Shown here: positions 8,489 to 15,647 of the stretch, one piece after another
Numbering within the stretch: position 1 is the stretch's first letter
Layout of the letters: every line of letters starts with the position of its first letter
From: a virus
Strand: one strand, 5' to 3'
DNA: 64,000 bases
Virus record (IMG/VR): IMGVR_UViG_3300031576_000019
Span: 1 to 64,000 of that record
Position numbers and translations under genes: made by a program
Notes under the pieces: generated by a model
Told to the model about the DNA's origin: nothing
Databases searched by the model: none
What the model saw: only the letters and a program-made list of their open reading frames with translations

Positions 8489-8790
8489 AATGGACGGGCC
8501 AAGACGTATGCCGATGTGCTTGTCACATCTCATATCATCTTGCTCGTATTATGTCATGTATAAGAGCAATGTCAGCAAGTATTCACCTACCCACTTCGGC
8601 ACCACCAAGGTAAGCAACGATGGTGGCATGATAGCCTTTACTCTCATCACCTTGTTGGCATGTGTACTGTGTGTGCTTGTGCTCGTTGTTCTCCTGTAAT
8701 CCATCACCTATCATCATTGGCCCGCCCCACTCCCATATAGACTATATGCGTACACTGATACGCCTTAGTCGAATGAGAGTGTGTTATGTA

Positions 8791-8970
8791 ATGGTACAAA
8801 TAATCGTCAAAGGCGGCACTGTCACCTATAGCACCACAGTAGAAGCACTTGCCTACCTCCTCTCAGCAGGGTATCGCACCGTGGGAACACCCGTTGTGCA
8901 TGGTAGCCCTGCCTACAAAGCCACGCTCAAGCGTGCTATCACACAGCGCAATGCCGACCTTCACCGCTAA
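8791..8970 (+). CDS. Possible small protein in the divergent region
   Basis: 59 aa, MVQIIVKGGTVTYSTTVEAL, ending KRAITQRNADLHR. The residue pattern (strand, helix, basic C-terminus) looks coded, but there is no Shine-Dalgarno sequence; a TATGTAAT-like box lies just before the start, so it might be leaderless. An upstream in-frame extension looks non-coding. The only likely gene between 8108 and 9648. Confidence 0.4.
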   Translation: MVQIIVKGGTVTYSTTVEALAYLLSAGYRTVGTPVVHGSPAYKATLKRAITQRNADLHR

Positions 8971-9540
8971 GTCACTACGGAGAATGCCCGTAGCGGGCCT
9001 GTACTTCACCATCCAGGCCCGTCGTTCATGGTGCAACCAACCTACTCCCTGTAGCCAAGTACACCCTGCCGTATGTCACCACATACACGGACAGGCCATG
9101 ACATTGTGTCATGTGCGCTGTGTAGAGCATCACCCCTGCCTGCTATATGGGCATCGGCGCTCTAGGCCACGTTGCATTGCCTTATATGCAACCCCTGCAC
9201 AATGTAGCTGTGCATCGCCAGGAGAATAGCACTCCTGCGTAAAGAATACTTCCTCTGACAGTCAGGTAGGCTGTCCCCTATGCACAGGTTGGGTTTCTGA
9301 AACTTGTGTGTTTCTTCACATCCTGCACCTTATATCATCCGTTAATAGATAACATAATGTCTGTCTTTCCATTGTGGTGACACATTGTACAGCCTATGCT
9401 ATCTCTCACCCTACAATGTGCTATGTATAGTAGCACATAGCACTACATAACTACGTATACCTATACCTACATGGTCTGGCGTCGTCAGCATGTAGGTATG
9501 TGGTATGTGTGGGCAGTAAGCCCCTACCCTGTGTGGTGGG
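8971..9540. other. Gene-free array of hairpins
   Basis: No convincing gene. Perfect inverted repeats follow one another: CGGGCCTG/CAGGCCCG, CATGACA/TGTCATG, TGCACA/TGTGCA, CAGGAG/CTCCTG, TGCTATGT/ACATAGCA (9419-9442) and ATACCTACATG/CATGTAGGTAT (9463-9499). The stretch leads directly into the hammerhead ribozyme, so it may be one long structured transcript or the leader of the early region. Confidence 0.55.
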
Positions 9541-9599
9541 GGTGCCGTTTGTGGGTATGTACTCACACTGAGGAGTCCTATTCAGGACGAAACAGCCCC
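9541..9599 (+). ncRNA. Hammerhead ribozyme, type III
   Basis: All core parts are in order. The open stem III 5' strand is GGTGCCGT with T at 9549 as the cleavage-site base. Stem I is TGTGGG-TATGTA-CTCACA, followed by the core CTGAGGA, stem II GTCC-TATTCA-GGAC, GAAA, and the stem III 3' strand CAGCCCC. Stem III has two mismatches; stems I and II are complete. Cleavage after 9549 would give the first early gene a defined 5' end. Confidence 0.75.
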
Positions 9600-9600
9600 T

Positions 9601-9627
9601 GGGCCAATCTAACCGATTGGCCCTTTT
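9601..9627 (+). terminator. Intrinsic terminator-like hairpin
   Basis: GGGCCAATC/GATTGGCCC with a 5-base loop and four T follows the ribozyme and precedes the first small gene by 21 nt, so it may act as attenuator or stabilise the processed 5' end. Confidence 0.65.
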
Positions 9628-9648
9628 GATTCCTTGAAAGGAACTCAC

Positions 9649-9846
9649 ATGAACAACAACACTGGCACTTCTGGAACGCGCACTAACAACTTGTACATTG
9701 GCAGGTCCTACACCGCCCGCCAAGCTAATGCCGCTATCAATGCCCGCCGTGGGCAGATGACGGGTGGCGGGTGCTTTGTGGGGAGCATCCTGCTCTTGGC
9801 GCTTATTGTGACCATCTTGGTCGTCATTCTCCCCCATGTTCGCTAA
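9649..9846 (+). CDS. Small C-terminally anchored membrane protein
   Basis: 65 aa. A polar Asn/Thr-rich N-terminus (MNNNTGTSGTRTNNLYIG) and a helical RQANAAINARRG segment are followed by one membrane span (VGSILLLALIVTILVVIL) at the C-terminus. AAAGGA precedes the start. First gene of the rightward early region. No family recognised. Confidence 0.6.
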   Translation: MNNNTGTSGTRTNNLYIGRSYTARQANAAINARRGQMTGGGCFVGSILLLALIVTILVVILPHVR

Positions 9847-9860
9847 TAAAGGACAATCCC

Positions 9861-10067
9861 ATGAATCCCATCGTCAAAGAAGCCGCCGATATGTTGAAAA
9901 GCGGCACGCCGGCAGTTTTCGTTGAATTGGTTCTGAACGAGAAAGGTTTCAACACTGATGAAGCCGAAGGAATTGTATGGGCCGCCCAGACCCATAACAG
10001 CACACCCGACCAAGCCTTCTTCAATGGCATTGAAGCCGACTTCCGTTCCGCGCTCAACGCGCGCTAA
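9861..10067 (+). CDS. Unknown small helical protein
   Basis: 68 aa, MNPIVKEAADMLKSGTPAVF with a second helix GIVWAAQTHNSTPDQAFF. AAAGGACA precedes the start. The repeated helix-turn-helix text could bind nucleic acid, but this is only a guess. Confidence 0.6.
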   Translation: MNPIVKEAADMLKSGTPAVFVELVLNEKGFNTDEAEGIVWAAQTHNSTPDQAFFNGIEADFRSALNAR

Positions 10068-10141
10068 CTCCGAAAATAGACAGCCACCTGCATTTAGGCG
10101 TTGTCTCATAGTTGTTTTACATCTGTAGTTCTATCTATCAA

Positions 10142-10180
10142 CGCGCCGTAACCCTTGATAGGGATACACGGCGCGTTTTT
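10142..10180 (+). terminator. Intrinsic terminator
   Basis: CGCGCCGT/ACGGCGCG with an inner CCCT/AGGG hairpin and five T, placed 8 nt before the next start codon. Confidence 0.75.
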
Positions 10181-10187
10181 GATTCTC

Positions 10188-10421
10188 ATGTTTGGATTCG
10201 GAAAACCAGTAACAGTAAGCGTTCACCACGGCTCGTTGGCTGAGGCTACGAGCAATGAGCGAAACGCCCATCTGTACGGCGCGGCGGTCTGCACCGCCGA
10301 AGAAGTTGCCCTGTACAACGAGTGGGAGAACATTCCGGTCACCGGTGACCCAGATGCCGGGATTGTGGCGAACGGTTGGGACCCGTCCGCTCTCTACAAC
10401 ATCAAGGTCAAGGGCGAATAG
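10188..10421 (+). CDS. Unknown small early protein
   Basis: 77 aa from ATG 10188, MFGFGKPVTVSVHHGSLAEA to YNIKVKGE. It contains VCTAEEVALYNEWENIPVTG. There is no clear Shine-Dalgarno sequence; the start lies in the T-run end of the preceding terminator, so translation may be leaderless-like. Not recognised. Confidence 0.5.
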   Translation: MFGFGKPVTVSVHHGSLAEATSNERNAHLYGAAVCTAEEVALYNEWENIPVTGDPDAGIVANGWDPSALYNIKVKGE

Positions 10422-10514
10422 CGCAGAAGACAGCCAGCAGGGGACTGGCTGTAATGCGGCAGGCCAATCATGTGTTGGCTTCTGGTTCTCAGCCCCAGAA
10501 GAAAGGAAACATTC

Positions 10515-10711
10515 ATGTTAATTGTGAAATTGTTGCGGGCGAGTGGGCGACTCCTTGAAATCGCCAAGACTACAGATGAGGTTATAGTCCCCGAAATACG
10601 CATTGCGAAGTATGCGGGAGAATCAAACAGATAGATGCCCGGATTCAGGTCGCGGGCTGGTGCGTGTGTCGTGGTTGTGAAGAAATCTTTTGGTTTCTGG
10701 AGGCAGAGTGA
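10515..10711 (+). pseudogene. Zinc-ribbon-like small ORF interrupted by a frame change
   Basis: The AGAAAGGAAAC ribosome site and ATG 10515 open a 39-codon frame (MLIVKLLRASGRLLEIAK) that stops at 10634. The -1 frame takes over around 10600 and reads HCEVCGRIKQ then WCVCRGCEEIF to TGA 10711, a Cys-rich zinc-binding pattern with no start of its own. A frameshift mutation, a sequence error or programmed -1 shifting would all explain this. If none applies, the 39-aa product is the gene. Confidence 0.4.
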
Positions 10712-10815
10712 CGCACGCTAAAAACGTGCGGTAATGCGCTGACTGGTCACAAGCCCAGTTACCTATGGAACGTCCTGCAACCTACTTGGGATACGCAGGG
10801 CGCTTTTGATTCCAG

Positions 10816-11013
10816 ATGACTACTCCCGCGATTGTGCAGACCGCTAACTGGCTCCGTTCAGAAGCCATTGAATTGATTGAAGACAATGCTCACCGAGCGG
10901 TGGGTGGGCGTGATTTGAGCGAGCGCCTTGATGAGGCCCTTGAAAATGTGTGGGAAGCCAAGCGCCTTGCCAACACTGCTGATGTTCTGGAATTCGGCAC
11001 TCCCAACAACTAA
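10816..11013 (+). CDS. Unknown small acidic helical protein
   Basis: 65 aa, MTTPAIVQTANWLRSEAIEL, almost entirely helical and acidic (LSERLDEALENVWEAK). It follows an untranslated stretch of about 100 nt ending GGGCGCTTTTGATTCC, the same tail seen at other junctions of this region. No family recognised. Confidence 0.55.
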   Translation: MTTPAIVQTANWLRSEAIELIEDNAHRAVGGRDLSERLDEALENVWEAKRLANTADVLEFGTPNN

Positions 11014-11038
11014 CTAGCCCCCGTGAAAGGAGGGCACA

Positions 11039-11350
11039 ATGTACATTCAAGTCAACTACGCGCCCTCCGAAGATGGGTACACCCTTCATACAGACTGGGT
11101 TGAGATGGGGGTGATTCGGTTCGTTGATGAGGGTGGGCGTAAGGTCTTGGTTTGCCATGGGGACGAGGAGGGATTAGTGACTGCTCCAGATAGGTACATG
11201 AATTGGGCTGACATTGTAATTTGTTGTCACCCAGCTCAAGTGCAAGAGCGTCAAGGGATTACAACTTTGGGCCGATGGGAAGGCGTGACTGAAATCCGGT
11301 TCTTCCCCAACTTCATTCAGGTATGCCAAGCGGGAGCATACACCATGTAA
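11039..11350 (+). CDS. Unknown small early protein
   Basis: 103 aa, MYIQVNYAPSEDGYTLHTDW to QVCQAGAYTM, beta-rich, with a small-fold domain look (RKVLVCHGDEEGLVTA). A very strong AAAGGAGGG site precedes the start. A variant SD-hairpin element follows the stop. Confidence 0.6.
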   Translation: MYIQVNYAPSEDGYTLHTDWVEMGVIRFVDEGGRKVLVCHGDEEGLVTAPDRYMNWADIVICCHPAQVQERQGITTLGRWEGVTEIRFFPNFIQVCQAGAYTM

Positions 11351-11353
11351 TTC

Positions 11354-11368
11354 CCTCTAAGTTGGAGG
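11354..11368. repeat. Dispersed SD-hairpin element, variant copy
   Basis: CCTCTAAGTTGGAGG: the single stem change gives a U-G pair in the rightward transcript, so the hairpin is kept. Located between a stop codon and a terminator. Confidence 0.75.
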
Positions 11369-11376
11369 GGAAGTCT

Positions 11377-11405
11377 GGCCTTGCCAATCCCGGCAGGGCC
11401 TTTTT
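11377..11405 (+). terminator. Intrinsic terminator
   Basis: GGCCTTGCC/GGCAGGGCC with a short loop and five T, ending 22 nt before the next start codon. Confidence 0.75.
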
Positions 11406-11426
11406 GATTCCATAAGGAGATACAAG

Positions 11427-11753
11427 ATGTTCAATCTTGAGGTAGCTGACCCGCAGACCGTGAAAGCGGCTGTGGGCCAGACTAAAAGCTTGGGGAGCGG
11501 GGCGCGGCTCTCCATAGTGGTTACTCCGGCTGGGGACCCGGAGTTAGCCTTTTACACCACTGATAACAAGTTGGTGGTGAAAGATTCGGTGGCCAATTTG
11601 GGGGCGGCCATGGGGTTGAAGGAAGCCGCCGACTTCCTGGCGCGCTATGCGCGCGCCAATGTGGACGTGCTGGCCATTAACGACTGGGCAACTCCAGTCG
11701 TTAATGATGCGGATGATGGCTACATCCGCGATGAAAACGGCAACATTATTTAG
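11427..11753 (+). CDS. Unknown small early protein
   Basis: 108 aa, MFNLEVADPQTVKAAVGQTK with strands LSIVVTPAGDPELAFYTT and an Asp/Asn-rich tail (DADDGYIRDENGNII). AAGGAGA precedes the start. No family recognised. Confidence 0.6.
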   Translation: MFNLEVADPQTVKAAVGQTKSLGSGARLSIVVTPAGDPELAFYTTDNKLVVKDSVANLGAAMGLKEAADFLARYARANVDVLAINDWATPVVNDADDGYIRDENGNII

Positions 11754-11786
11754 TGTAGATGATGTTTTGCGGATGGCCTTGACCCA

Positions 11787-11841
11787 TTAGGTTTCGGGGT
11801 ATTTCAACATACGTTGAAACCGACTAGTCAAGCGAAAGACA
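11787..11841 (+). ncRNA. Two-hairpin leader, copy A
   Basis: TTAGG-pyrimidine-TTTC, then hairpin TTTCAAC-ATAC-GTTGAAA, then a small GACTAGTC hairpin, then GCGAAA directly before the start codon. Copy B at 12486 matches it block by block. There is no normal Shine-Dalgarno sequence, so the leader may itself recruit or block ribosomes. Confidence 0.65.
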
Positions 11842-12006
11842 ATGAATGTTTTGTTTTACGCCAGTTACGCATTTTGTTGTGAGTGGATCTGGTATCTGGA
11901 GGCTAAAGGCCGCATTGCGCTCTGCTTCTGGGATGACACCCAGAAGTGCTGGGCCATGACGGATAGCATCCGTCTGATCATGACGGATGAGGGACAAACT
12001 GAATAA
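11842..12006 (+). CDS. Small protein of a two-member family (copy A)
   Basis: 54 aa, MNVLFYASYAFCCEWIWYLE, then EAKGRIALCF and SIRLIMTDEGQTE. It aligns with the protein at 12543: L-x2-KGR-x-A near the middle and S-x-R-x4-DEGQ at the end. The hydrophobic N-terminal half may enter a membrane. The gene and its leader were evidently duplicated together. Confidence 0.6.
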   Translation: MNVLFYASYAFCCEWIWYLEAKGRIALCFWDDTQKCWAMTDSIRLIMTDEGQTE

Positions 12007-12100
12007 CACCGAGAGCACGCGCCTAACCCGCGCGTGGAAGGTGGCCAGCGTCCGCATATCTCAAAGTAGCGGAGCATTTCCCACCGGGAGATTGACATGA
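11987..12100 (+). CDS. Possible coupled mini-ORF
   Basis: 37 aa basic peptide (MRDKLNNTESTRLTRAWKVA). It begins inside the end of the previous gene and its TGA overlaps the next ATG (ATGA), the usual coupled arrangement here. No good ribosome site. It may serve mainly to deliver ribosomes to the next gene. Confidence 0.3.
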   Translation: MRDKLNNTESTRLTRAWKVASVRISQSSGAFPTGRLT

Positions 12101-12414
12101 GACAGAGATTTTCCTTTCACGAATTAACCATCACAGCAAATGTAGAGTTTGACCTGCAAAATGGGGAGGTTGAGATTGTGGGCAGTGTTATTTGCGAAGA
12201 AACCAACCGACGCGCGAATTTTTCTTATGCGCGTCATGCCCACAATGTTACGGCGGCTGTGCGTCAAGTTGAGAAGTTAGCAGAGAAAGAAGCTAATAAA
12301 CTGGCCGATGAAGTCTATCGGTTCAAGCAACTTGCGGCCGCCAACCGCAATGCCAATCGCCGCATGGCCTATGACAACCCCGAGGCCGAAGCGGAGTCCT
12401 ACGGAAATAAATAG
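12097..12414 (+). CDS. Unknown small protein with coiled-coil-like C-terminus
   Basis: 105 aa. A beta N-terminal half (FHELTITANVEFDLQNGEVE) leads into a long charged helix (AAVRQVEKLAEKEANKLADE). GGGAGA precedes the start. Followed by an intrinsic terminator. Not recognised. Confidence 0.6.
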   Translation: MRQRFSFHELTITANVEFDLQNGEVEIVGSVICEETNRRANFSYARHAHNVTAAVRQVEKLAEKEANKLADEVYRFKQLAAANRNANRRMAYDNPEAEAESYGNK

Positions 12415-12428
12415 TCTCCAGACCATGA

Positions 12429-12454
12429 GCGCCTCAGATGACTGAGGCGCTTTT
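12429..12454 (+). terminator. Intrinsic terminator
   Basis: GCGCCTCA/TGAGGCGC, 6-base loop, four T. Confidence 0.75.
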
Positions 12455-12485
12455 GTTTGTGGACTATCTCATTATGCCCAAGCGG

Positions 12486-12542
12486 TTAGGCTTTCAGGGT
12501 GTTTCAACACATGCTGAAATCGGCCTGCTAGGCGAAAACAAC
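12486..12542 (+). ncRNA. Two-hairpin leader, copy B
   Basis: Same order as copy A: TTAGGC-TTTC, a TTTCA/TGAAA hairpin, GCCT-GCT-AGGC, then GCGAAAA before the ATG. The second hairpin differs from copy A in sequence but not in pairing, which points to conserved RNA shape. Confidence 0.65.
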
Positions 12543-12710
12543 ATGGACACGACTCTATTCATTGTGCCAGATTACAAGATCGTAGTTTTATGGTTGAGAC
12601 ACCTGGCAAGCAAGGGTCGGGGAGCCTTTGTCTTTGCTATTGGTGGGGGTGCCTTTTCTATTAGCGAATCTTTCCGCATTGTTGCGGCAGATGAAGGGCA
12701 AAGTGACTAA
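12543..12710 (+). CDS. Small protein of a two-member family (copy B)
   Basis: 55 aa, MDTTLFIVPDYKIVVLWLRH, then ASKGRGAFVFAIGGGAF and SFRIVAADEGQSD. Paralogue of the 11842 gene, sharing spacing of the KGR and DEGQ blocks. An in-frame upstream extension would run through the leader and is rejected for that reason. Confidence 0.6.
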   Translation: MDTTLFIVPDYKIVVLWLRHLASKGRGAFVFAIGGGAFSISESFRIVAADEGQSD

Positions 12711-12711
12711 C

Positions 12712-12906
12712 ATGCCCACCCAAGTTGTTGAAATGACGGCCCTTGACTGGGCCAAAGAACAGGCCGCGCTCGCACAGGAACGGAGTGATTGGACAGTCGT
12801 AAGGGAAACGGTTGCCTTCATTGGAGAGATTCAAGGGGCCAACGGCACTCCTGACAACTTCACACTCATATCCGAGAAAGCATCCACAAGTGGGTGGACG
12901 CTTTAG
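12712..12906 (+). CDS. Unknown small early protein
   Basis: 64 aa, MPTQVVEMTALDWAKEQAAL, helical with a polar tail. It starts 2 nt after the stop of the previous gene, so it is probably coupled to it rather than driven by its own weak ribosome site. Not recognised. Confidence 0.5.
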   Translation: MPTQVVEMTALDWAKEQAALAQERSDWTVVRETVAFIGEIQGANGTPDNFTLISEKASTSGWTL

Positions 12907-12924
12907 TTTCTCTTTTCACCTTCG

Positions 12925-12963
12925 CCGACCTGTTCTCTGCAACTGGGAACATGGTCGGTTTTT
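12925..12963 (+). terminator. Intrinsic terminator
   Basis: CCGACC/GGTCGG with an inner GTTC/GAAC pair and five T. Confidence 0.75.
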
Positions 12964-13011
12964 CTTTCAGTTGCTTCGCAAACACCCATGCAAATCCTCA
13001 GGAGACACATC

Positions 13012-13215
13012 ATGTCCAACACACCCTACGCCGTAATCCTGTCAGCCGAGGGGCCTGCCTACGATGAGCATGCCTATGCCGAGGAACAGCAGGCAAATGC
13101 CTGCCCAGACTATCGCCCTGAGCCCAATGGGGCTGAGGTTGTGATAACGACAGGCCTGAATGCGGTTGGCTTCTTGGCCAACCTGGTTGCCTCAGCCTTC
13201 CCTGGCCCACGCTAG
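13012..13215 (+). CDS. Unknown small early protein
   Basis: 67 aa, MSNTPYAVILSAEGPAYDEH; an acidic Ala/Glu middle and a hydrophobic C-terminus (VGFLANLVASAFPGPR). AGGAGA precedes the start. Not recognised. Confidence 0.55.
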   Translation: MSNTPYAVILSAEGPAYDEHAYAEEQQANACPDYRPEPNGAEVVITTGLNAVGFLANLVASAFPGPR

Positions 13216-13240
13216 AGTCGGTTTAGGGGATAATTGAATA

Positions 13241-13336
13241 ATGAACGACACACTCTTGGGCCAAATTGTTGGCCTAATTCTTTTGATTGGGGTGGCGCTG
13301 TACTTCATTGACAGCCTGAAACGCCCTAAGCGGTAA
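13241..13336 (+). CDS. Single-span membrane micropeptide
   Basis: 31 aa: MNDTLLGQ, one membrane span of about 17 residues (IVGLILLIGVALYFI), then a basic end (DSLKRPKR). The positive-inside rule predicts the N-terminus outside. GGGGAT is a modest ribosome site. The shape fits phage micro-holins or envelope modulators, without proof. Confidence 0.5.
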   Translation: MNDTLLGQIVGLILLIGVALYFIDSLKRPKR

Positions 13337-13366
13337 GTCCTGCTTCTATTTCCTGTCTACCTATCA

Positions 13367-13391
13367 CTGGCCCTCCAACTTGGAGGGCCAG
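13367..13391. terminator. Terminator-like hairpin built on the SD-hairpin element
   Basis: CTGG-CCCTCCAA-C-TTGGAGGG-CCAG is a perfect 25-nt inverted repeat that contains an exact element copy (13372-13386). Only a short T stretch follows, so it could terminate weakly or protect RNA ends. Confidence 0.6.
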
Positions 13392-13412
13392 TTTGCTTTT
13401 AAGGAGATCGCT

Positions 13413-13568
13413 ATGAATCCAGAAGAATATAACATCCCCAGCGCGTATGAAATCGCGCTGGAAGACGCGGTAGAGTCGGCCATTGAAAGTGGGGCCGACT
13501 CAGATGTAGCCATCGAAGTAGCCGCGGAGGCAATAGCGGCCGGGGAAGATAGTGTGGAAGGGTGGTAA
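13413..13568 (+). CDS. Small very acidic protein
   Basis: 51 aa, MNPEEYNIPSAYEIALEDAV then repeated Ala/Glu/Asp helix text (ESAIESGADSDVAIEVAAEA). Strong AAGGAGA site. Small acidic phage proteins of this type often mimic DNA or RNA; that is speculation here. Confidence 0.55.
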   Translation: MNPEEYNIPSAYEIALEDAVESAIESGADSDVAIEVAAEAIAAGEDSVEGW

Positions 13569-13570
13569 TA

Positions 13571-14200
13571 ATGGACTACACCTCAGTCATCGAGCAACTC
13601 GTCGCGGAGGGACGCGACGATGATGCAATCAAATACATGTCCTCTCGTCAGGCCGAGGGTCTGATGTGGGAGGATATGAAGGGGTTGGCCAAGGTCTTTT
13701 TCTGTTGCTCAACATTCCAAGAGTGGGCGGAGTTGAGTAACCGGATAGAAAATCAGACTGACATTCCTATTCTCTCCGACCCGGAGAGAATAATAAGGTT
13801 GGTCGTGAACTTCGATGGGGGGTCGAAGAACAATGGGTCGGTCACTCAAGTAGGCTATGGGTCTTATCGAGTGATATGGTGGGAGAGCCAGGGTTGGAAG
13901 CCTATAAGCCGTCTTCAATTCGGAGCCGTTACTTCCAACGTGGCAGAGTACATGACCGCCATTGCCGCCTTGGAAGATACCAAGGTGAATTTGGAGAAGG
14001 GTGGCTTTCAACCACGCAAAGCCAGGGTTGAGATGCGCGGGGACTCAGCCTTGGTTATCAACCAGGTACAGAGGTTATGGAAGATTTCTTCCACAATGGC
14101 CCCATGGGCGGACTGCTTGAGCAACGCGGCTCAGGACTTTGGGGAAGTGATGTGGGTGAAAGTCCCACGCGAGGAGAACGTGCGAATACTTGGCCATTAG
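13571..14200 (+). CDS. RNase H-like domain protein
   Basis: 209 aa. Residues after about 80 carry the RNase HI order: FDGGSKNNG (first Asp), TSNVAEYMTAI (Glu) and EMRGDSALVI (Asp). It would remove RNA from RNA-DNA hybrids during replication. The C-terminus looks cut: the text VPREENVRILGH stops where relatives read on as REENERA; that continuation exists in another frame for only 14 codons. The extra N-terminal 80 residues are not recognised. ATG 13571 is preferred to an upstream GTG. Confidence 0.7.
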   Translation: MDYTSVIEQLVAEGRDDDAIKYMSSRQAEGLMWEDMKGLAKVFFCCSTFQEWAELSNRIENQTDIPILSDPERIIRLVVNFDGGSKNNGSVTQVGYGSYRVIWWESQGWKPISRLQFGAVTSNVAEYMTAIAALEDTKVNLEKGGFQPRKARVEMRGDSALVINQVQRLWKISSTMAPWADCLSNAAQDFGEVMWVKVPREENVRILGH

Positions 14201-14213
14201 TTTGGAGGCTACT

Positions 14214-15644
14214 ATGAACATCAACAAACTGCTCAGTAATGATGAGGGCTTGATTGAGTTCTTCATGCCCGTCATTCAGGGACATGCGCTAAAGTTGCGC
14301 GATTACGCTGATGGGGTACAGGAGGGAGTGCTTCAACTCCTGCGAGCGGCAAAGTCGTTTGATGCGACCAAGGGTCCGCTCGTGCCCTATTTCGCGTTGC
14401 GCTTGATGGGGTTGCGTGACGGAGAACGCGACAAGGCCAAAGCGGGTGAACAATCGCTGGAGGCTTTGGAGGAAGACTTTGACCGCGAGTTTCCCGCAAT
14501 GGACCATCCCGACGCTGACCTTGCGGCCAGCCTCAGTCTGATAGAGGACGAAATATCGTTTGAGGCCAAGCGGTTGGATGGGTGGGCCGAGAACATACTC
14601 AACGATTTTCTCATATACACCGTGCCTACCAGTAAGGATGAACGCGACGAGAAACTAGCTTGGGCTAAACGCTTCTTTGGCCTTATTCCTTTGGTTGAGG
14701 AGGATGTGCTGACCGTCCGCTATTCCGAGCGCATTCAGATTGAGCGGAAAAAGATGGCGGGCCAAGCCTATCGTATCTTTGCCGATGATGTTGAGCCCGA
14801 GGCCGATGGCACTTGGGATTGGGACGAGGTTCAGGCCCTCAACGCCGATGGTGAACCAGATTTCCTCGAGGACTATGCCGATAACAAAACGGGCTTTGGC
14901 CAGTTCAATGTGTCTTGTACTATGTACGGGCTGTACGATGTTTACGACAGCTGTGGCAAGTGGCGCGGCATTACCAAGCGCCACCCAACCGAGTTTCGCA
15001 TGTGGACGTTGGTACCACACACAGAAATGCGCGAGATTTGGCATGCGCCCTTTGGAATAAACACCAAGCAGACAAGGGGGGCGCCCTACATCAGCCCGTA
15101 CTTCGGTACGCGAGGCGAGGACTGGTCAGATGAGGACTGGAAGGCAGAAATGGAAGAGGAAGCCGACTTTGACGAGTTCTTGGCCTATCAACCAACTCCC
15201 GAGGACGTTCGGCACCTGACCGAACGCCCCACCCTGGCCGAAGCCACCTCCAAGTTGGAGGGATTCCTCTGCAAGCTCGATGTTTATAATCGGGCCTTCG
15301 TTATGGCCACTCTAAGTGGCAAAGGGCCATCCGCTTGCTGGCAAGCCGCCAGAGATGCGGTAGCCGCCAAGAAAGCCCGCCAAGTTAACTTGGCGAAAAT
15401 TCGCAAGTGGGAGGCCGAAATGATTGAGCGTCTTCGGCCTCTGACCGTCAAGGCCGCTACCGAGACCGGTCTCGTGCTTACCACCGGCCAGAAATTGGCC
15501 TGGGAACAAGCGATTGAGTGTGCAAGGTATGTCCTCCCCGTCAGTGGCCTCCCCTTCAAGATGCTGGGAAGTATCTACCAGCACATTCATAACCCATTGG
15601 CCGACAAGTTTGTGAACGTGAAGTTGGCCGACCTGACAGTCTAA
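14214..15644 (+). CDS. Divergent sigma-70-like factor with large insertion
   Basis: 476 aa. Residues about 5-80 follow sigma region 2: ADGVQEGVLQLLRAAKSF, then PLVPYFALRLMGLRDGERDK. Near the C-terminus (about residue 360-400) LDVYNRAFVMATLSGKGPSA could be the region-4 HTH. The long acidic middle has no counterpart that I recognise. Strong TTTGGAGG site. It contains an SD-hairpin copy read as SKLEG. A phage sigma factor would fit the many extended -10 promoters, but this is inference. Confidence 0.5.
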   Translation: MNINKLLSNDEGLIEFFMPVIQGHALKLRDYADGVQEGVLQLLRAAKSFDATKGPLVPYFALRLMGLRDGERDKAKAGEQSLEALEEDFDREFPAMDHPDADLAASLSLIEDEISFEAKRLDGWAENILNDFLIYTVPTSKDERDEKLAWAKRFFGLIPLVEEDVLTVRYSERIQIERKKMAGQAYRIFADDVEPEADGTWDWDEVQALNADGEPDFLEDYADNKTGFGQFNVSCTMYGLYDVYDSCGKWRGITKRHPTEFRMWTLVPHTEMREIWHAPFGINTKQTRGAPYISPYFGTRGEDWSDEDWKAEMEEEADFDEFLAYQPTPEDVRHLTERPTLAEATSKLEGFLCKLDVYNRAFVMATLSGKGPSACWQAARDAVAAKKARQVNLAKIRKWEAEMIERLRPLTVKAATETGLVLTTGQKLAWEQAIECARYVLPVSGLPFKMLGSIYQHIHNPLADKFVNVKLADLTV

Positions 15645-15647
15645 ATC

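Noticed and set aside
9451-9837. Leftward 128-codon frame opposite the first early gene
   Set aside because: It lies antisense to the ribozyme and to a well-supported membrane-protein gene; residue pattern is not protein-like.
14160-14213. Continuation of the RNase H-like gene as GERANTWPLVWRLL
   Set aside because: It needs a frameshift, is only 14 codons long and lacks the final catalytic Asp; noted but not annotated.
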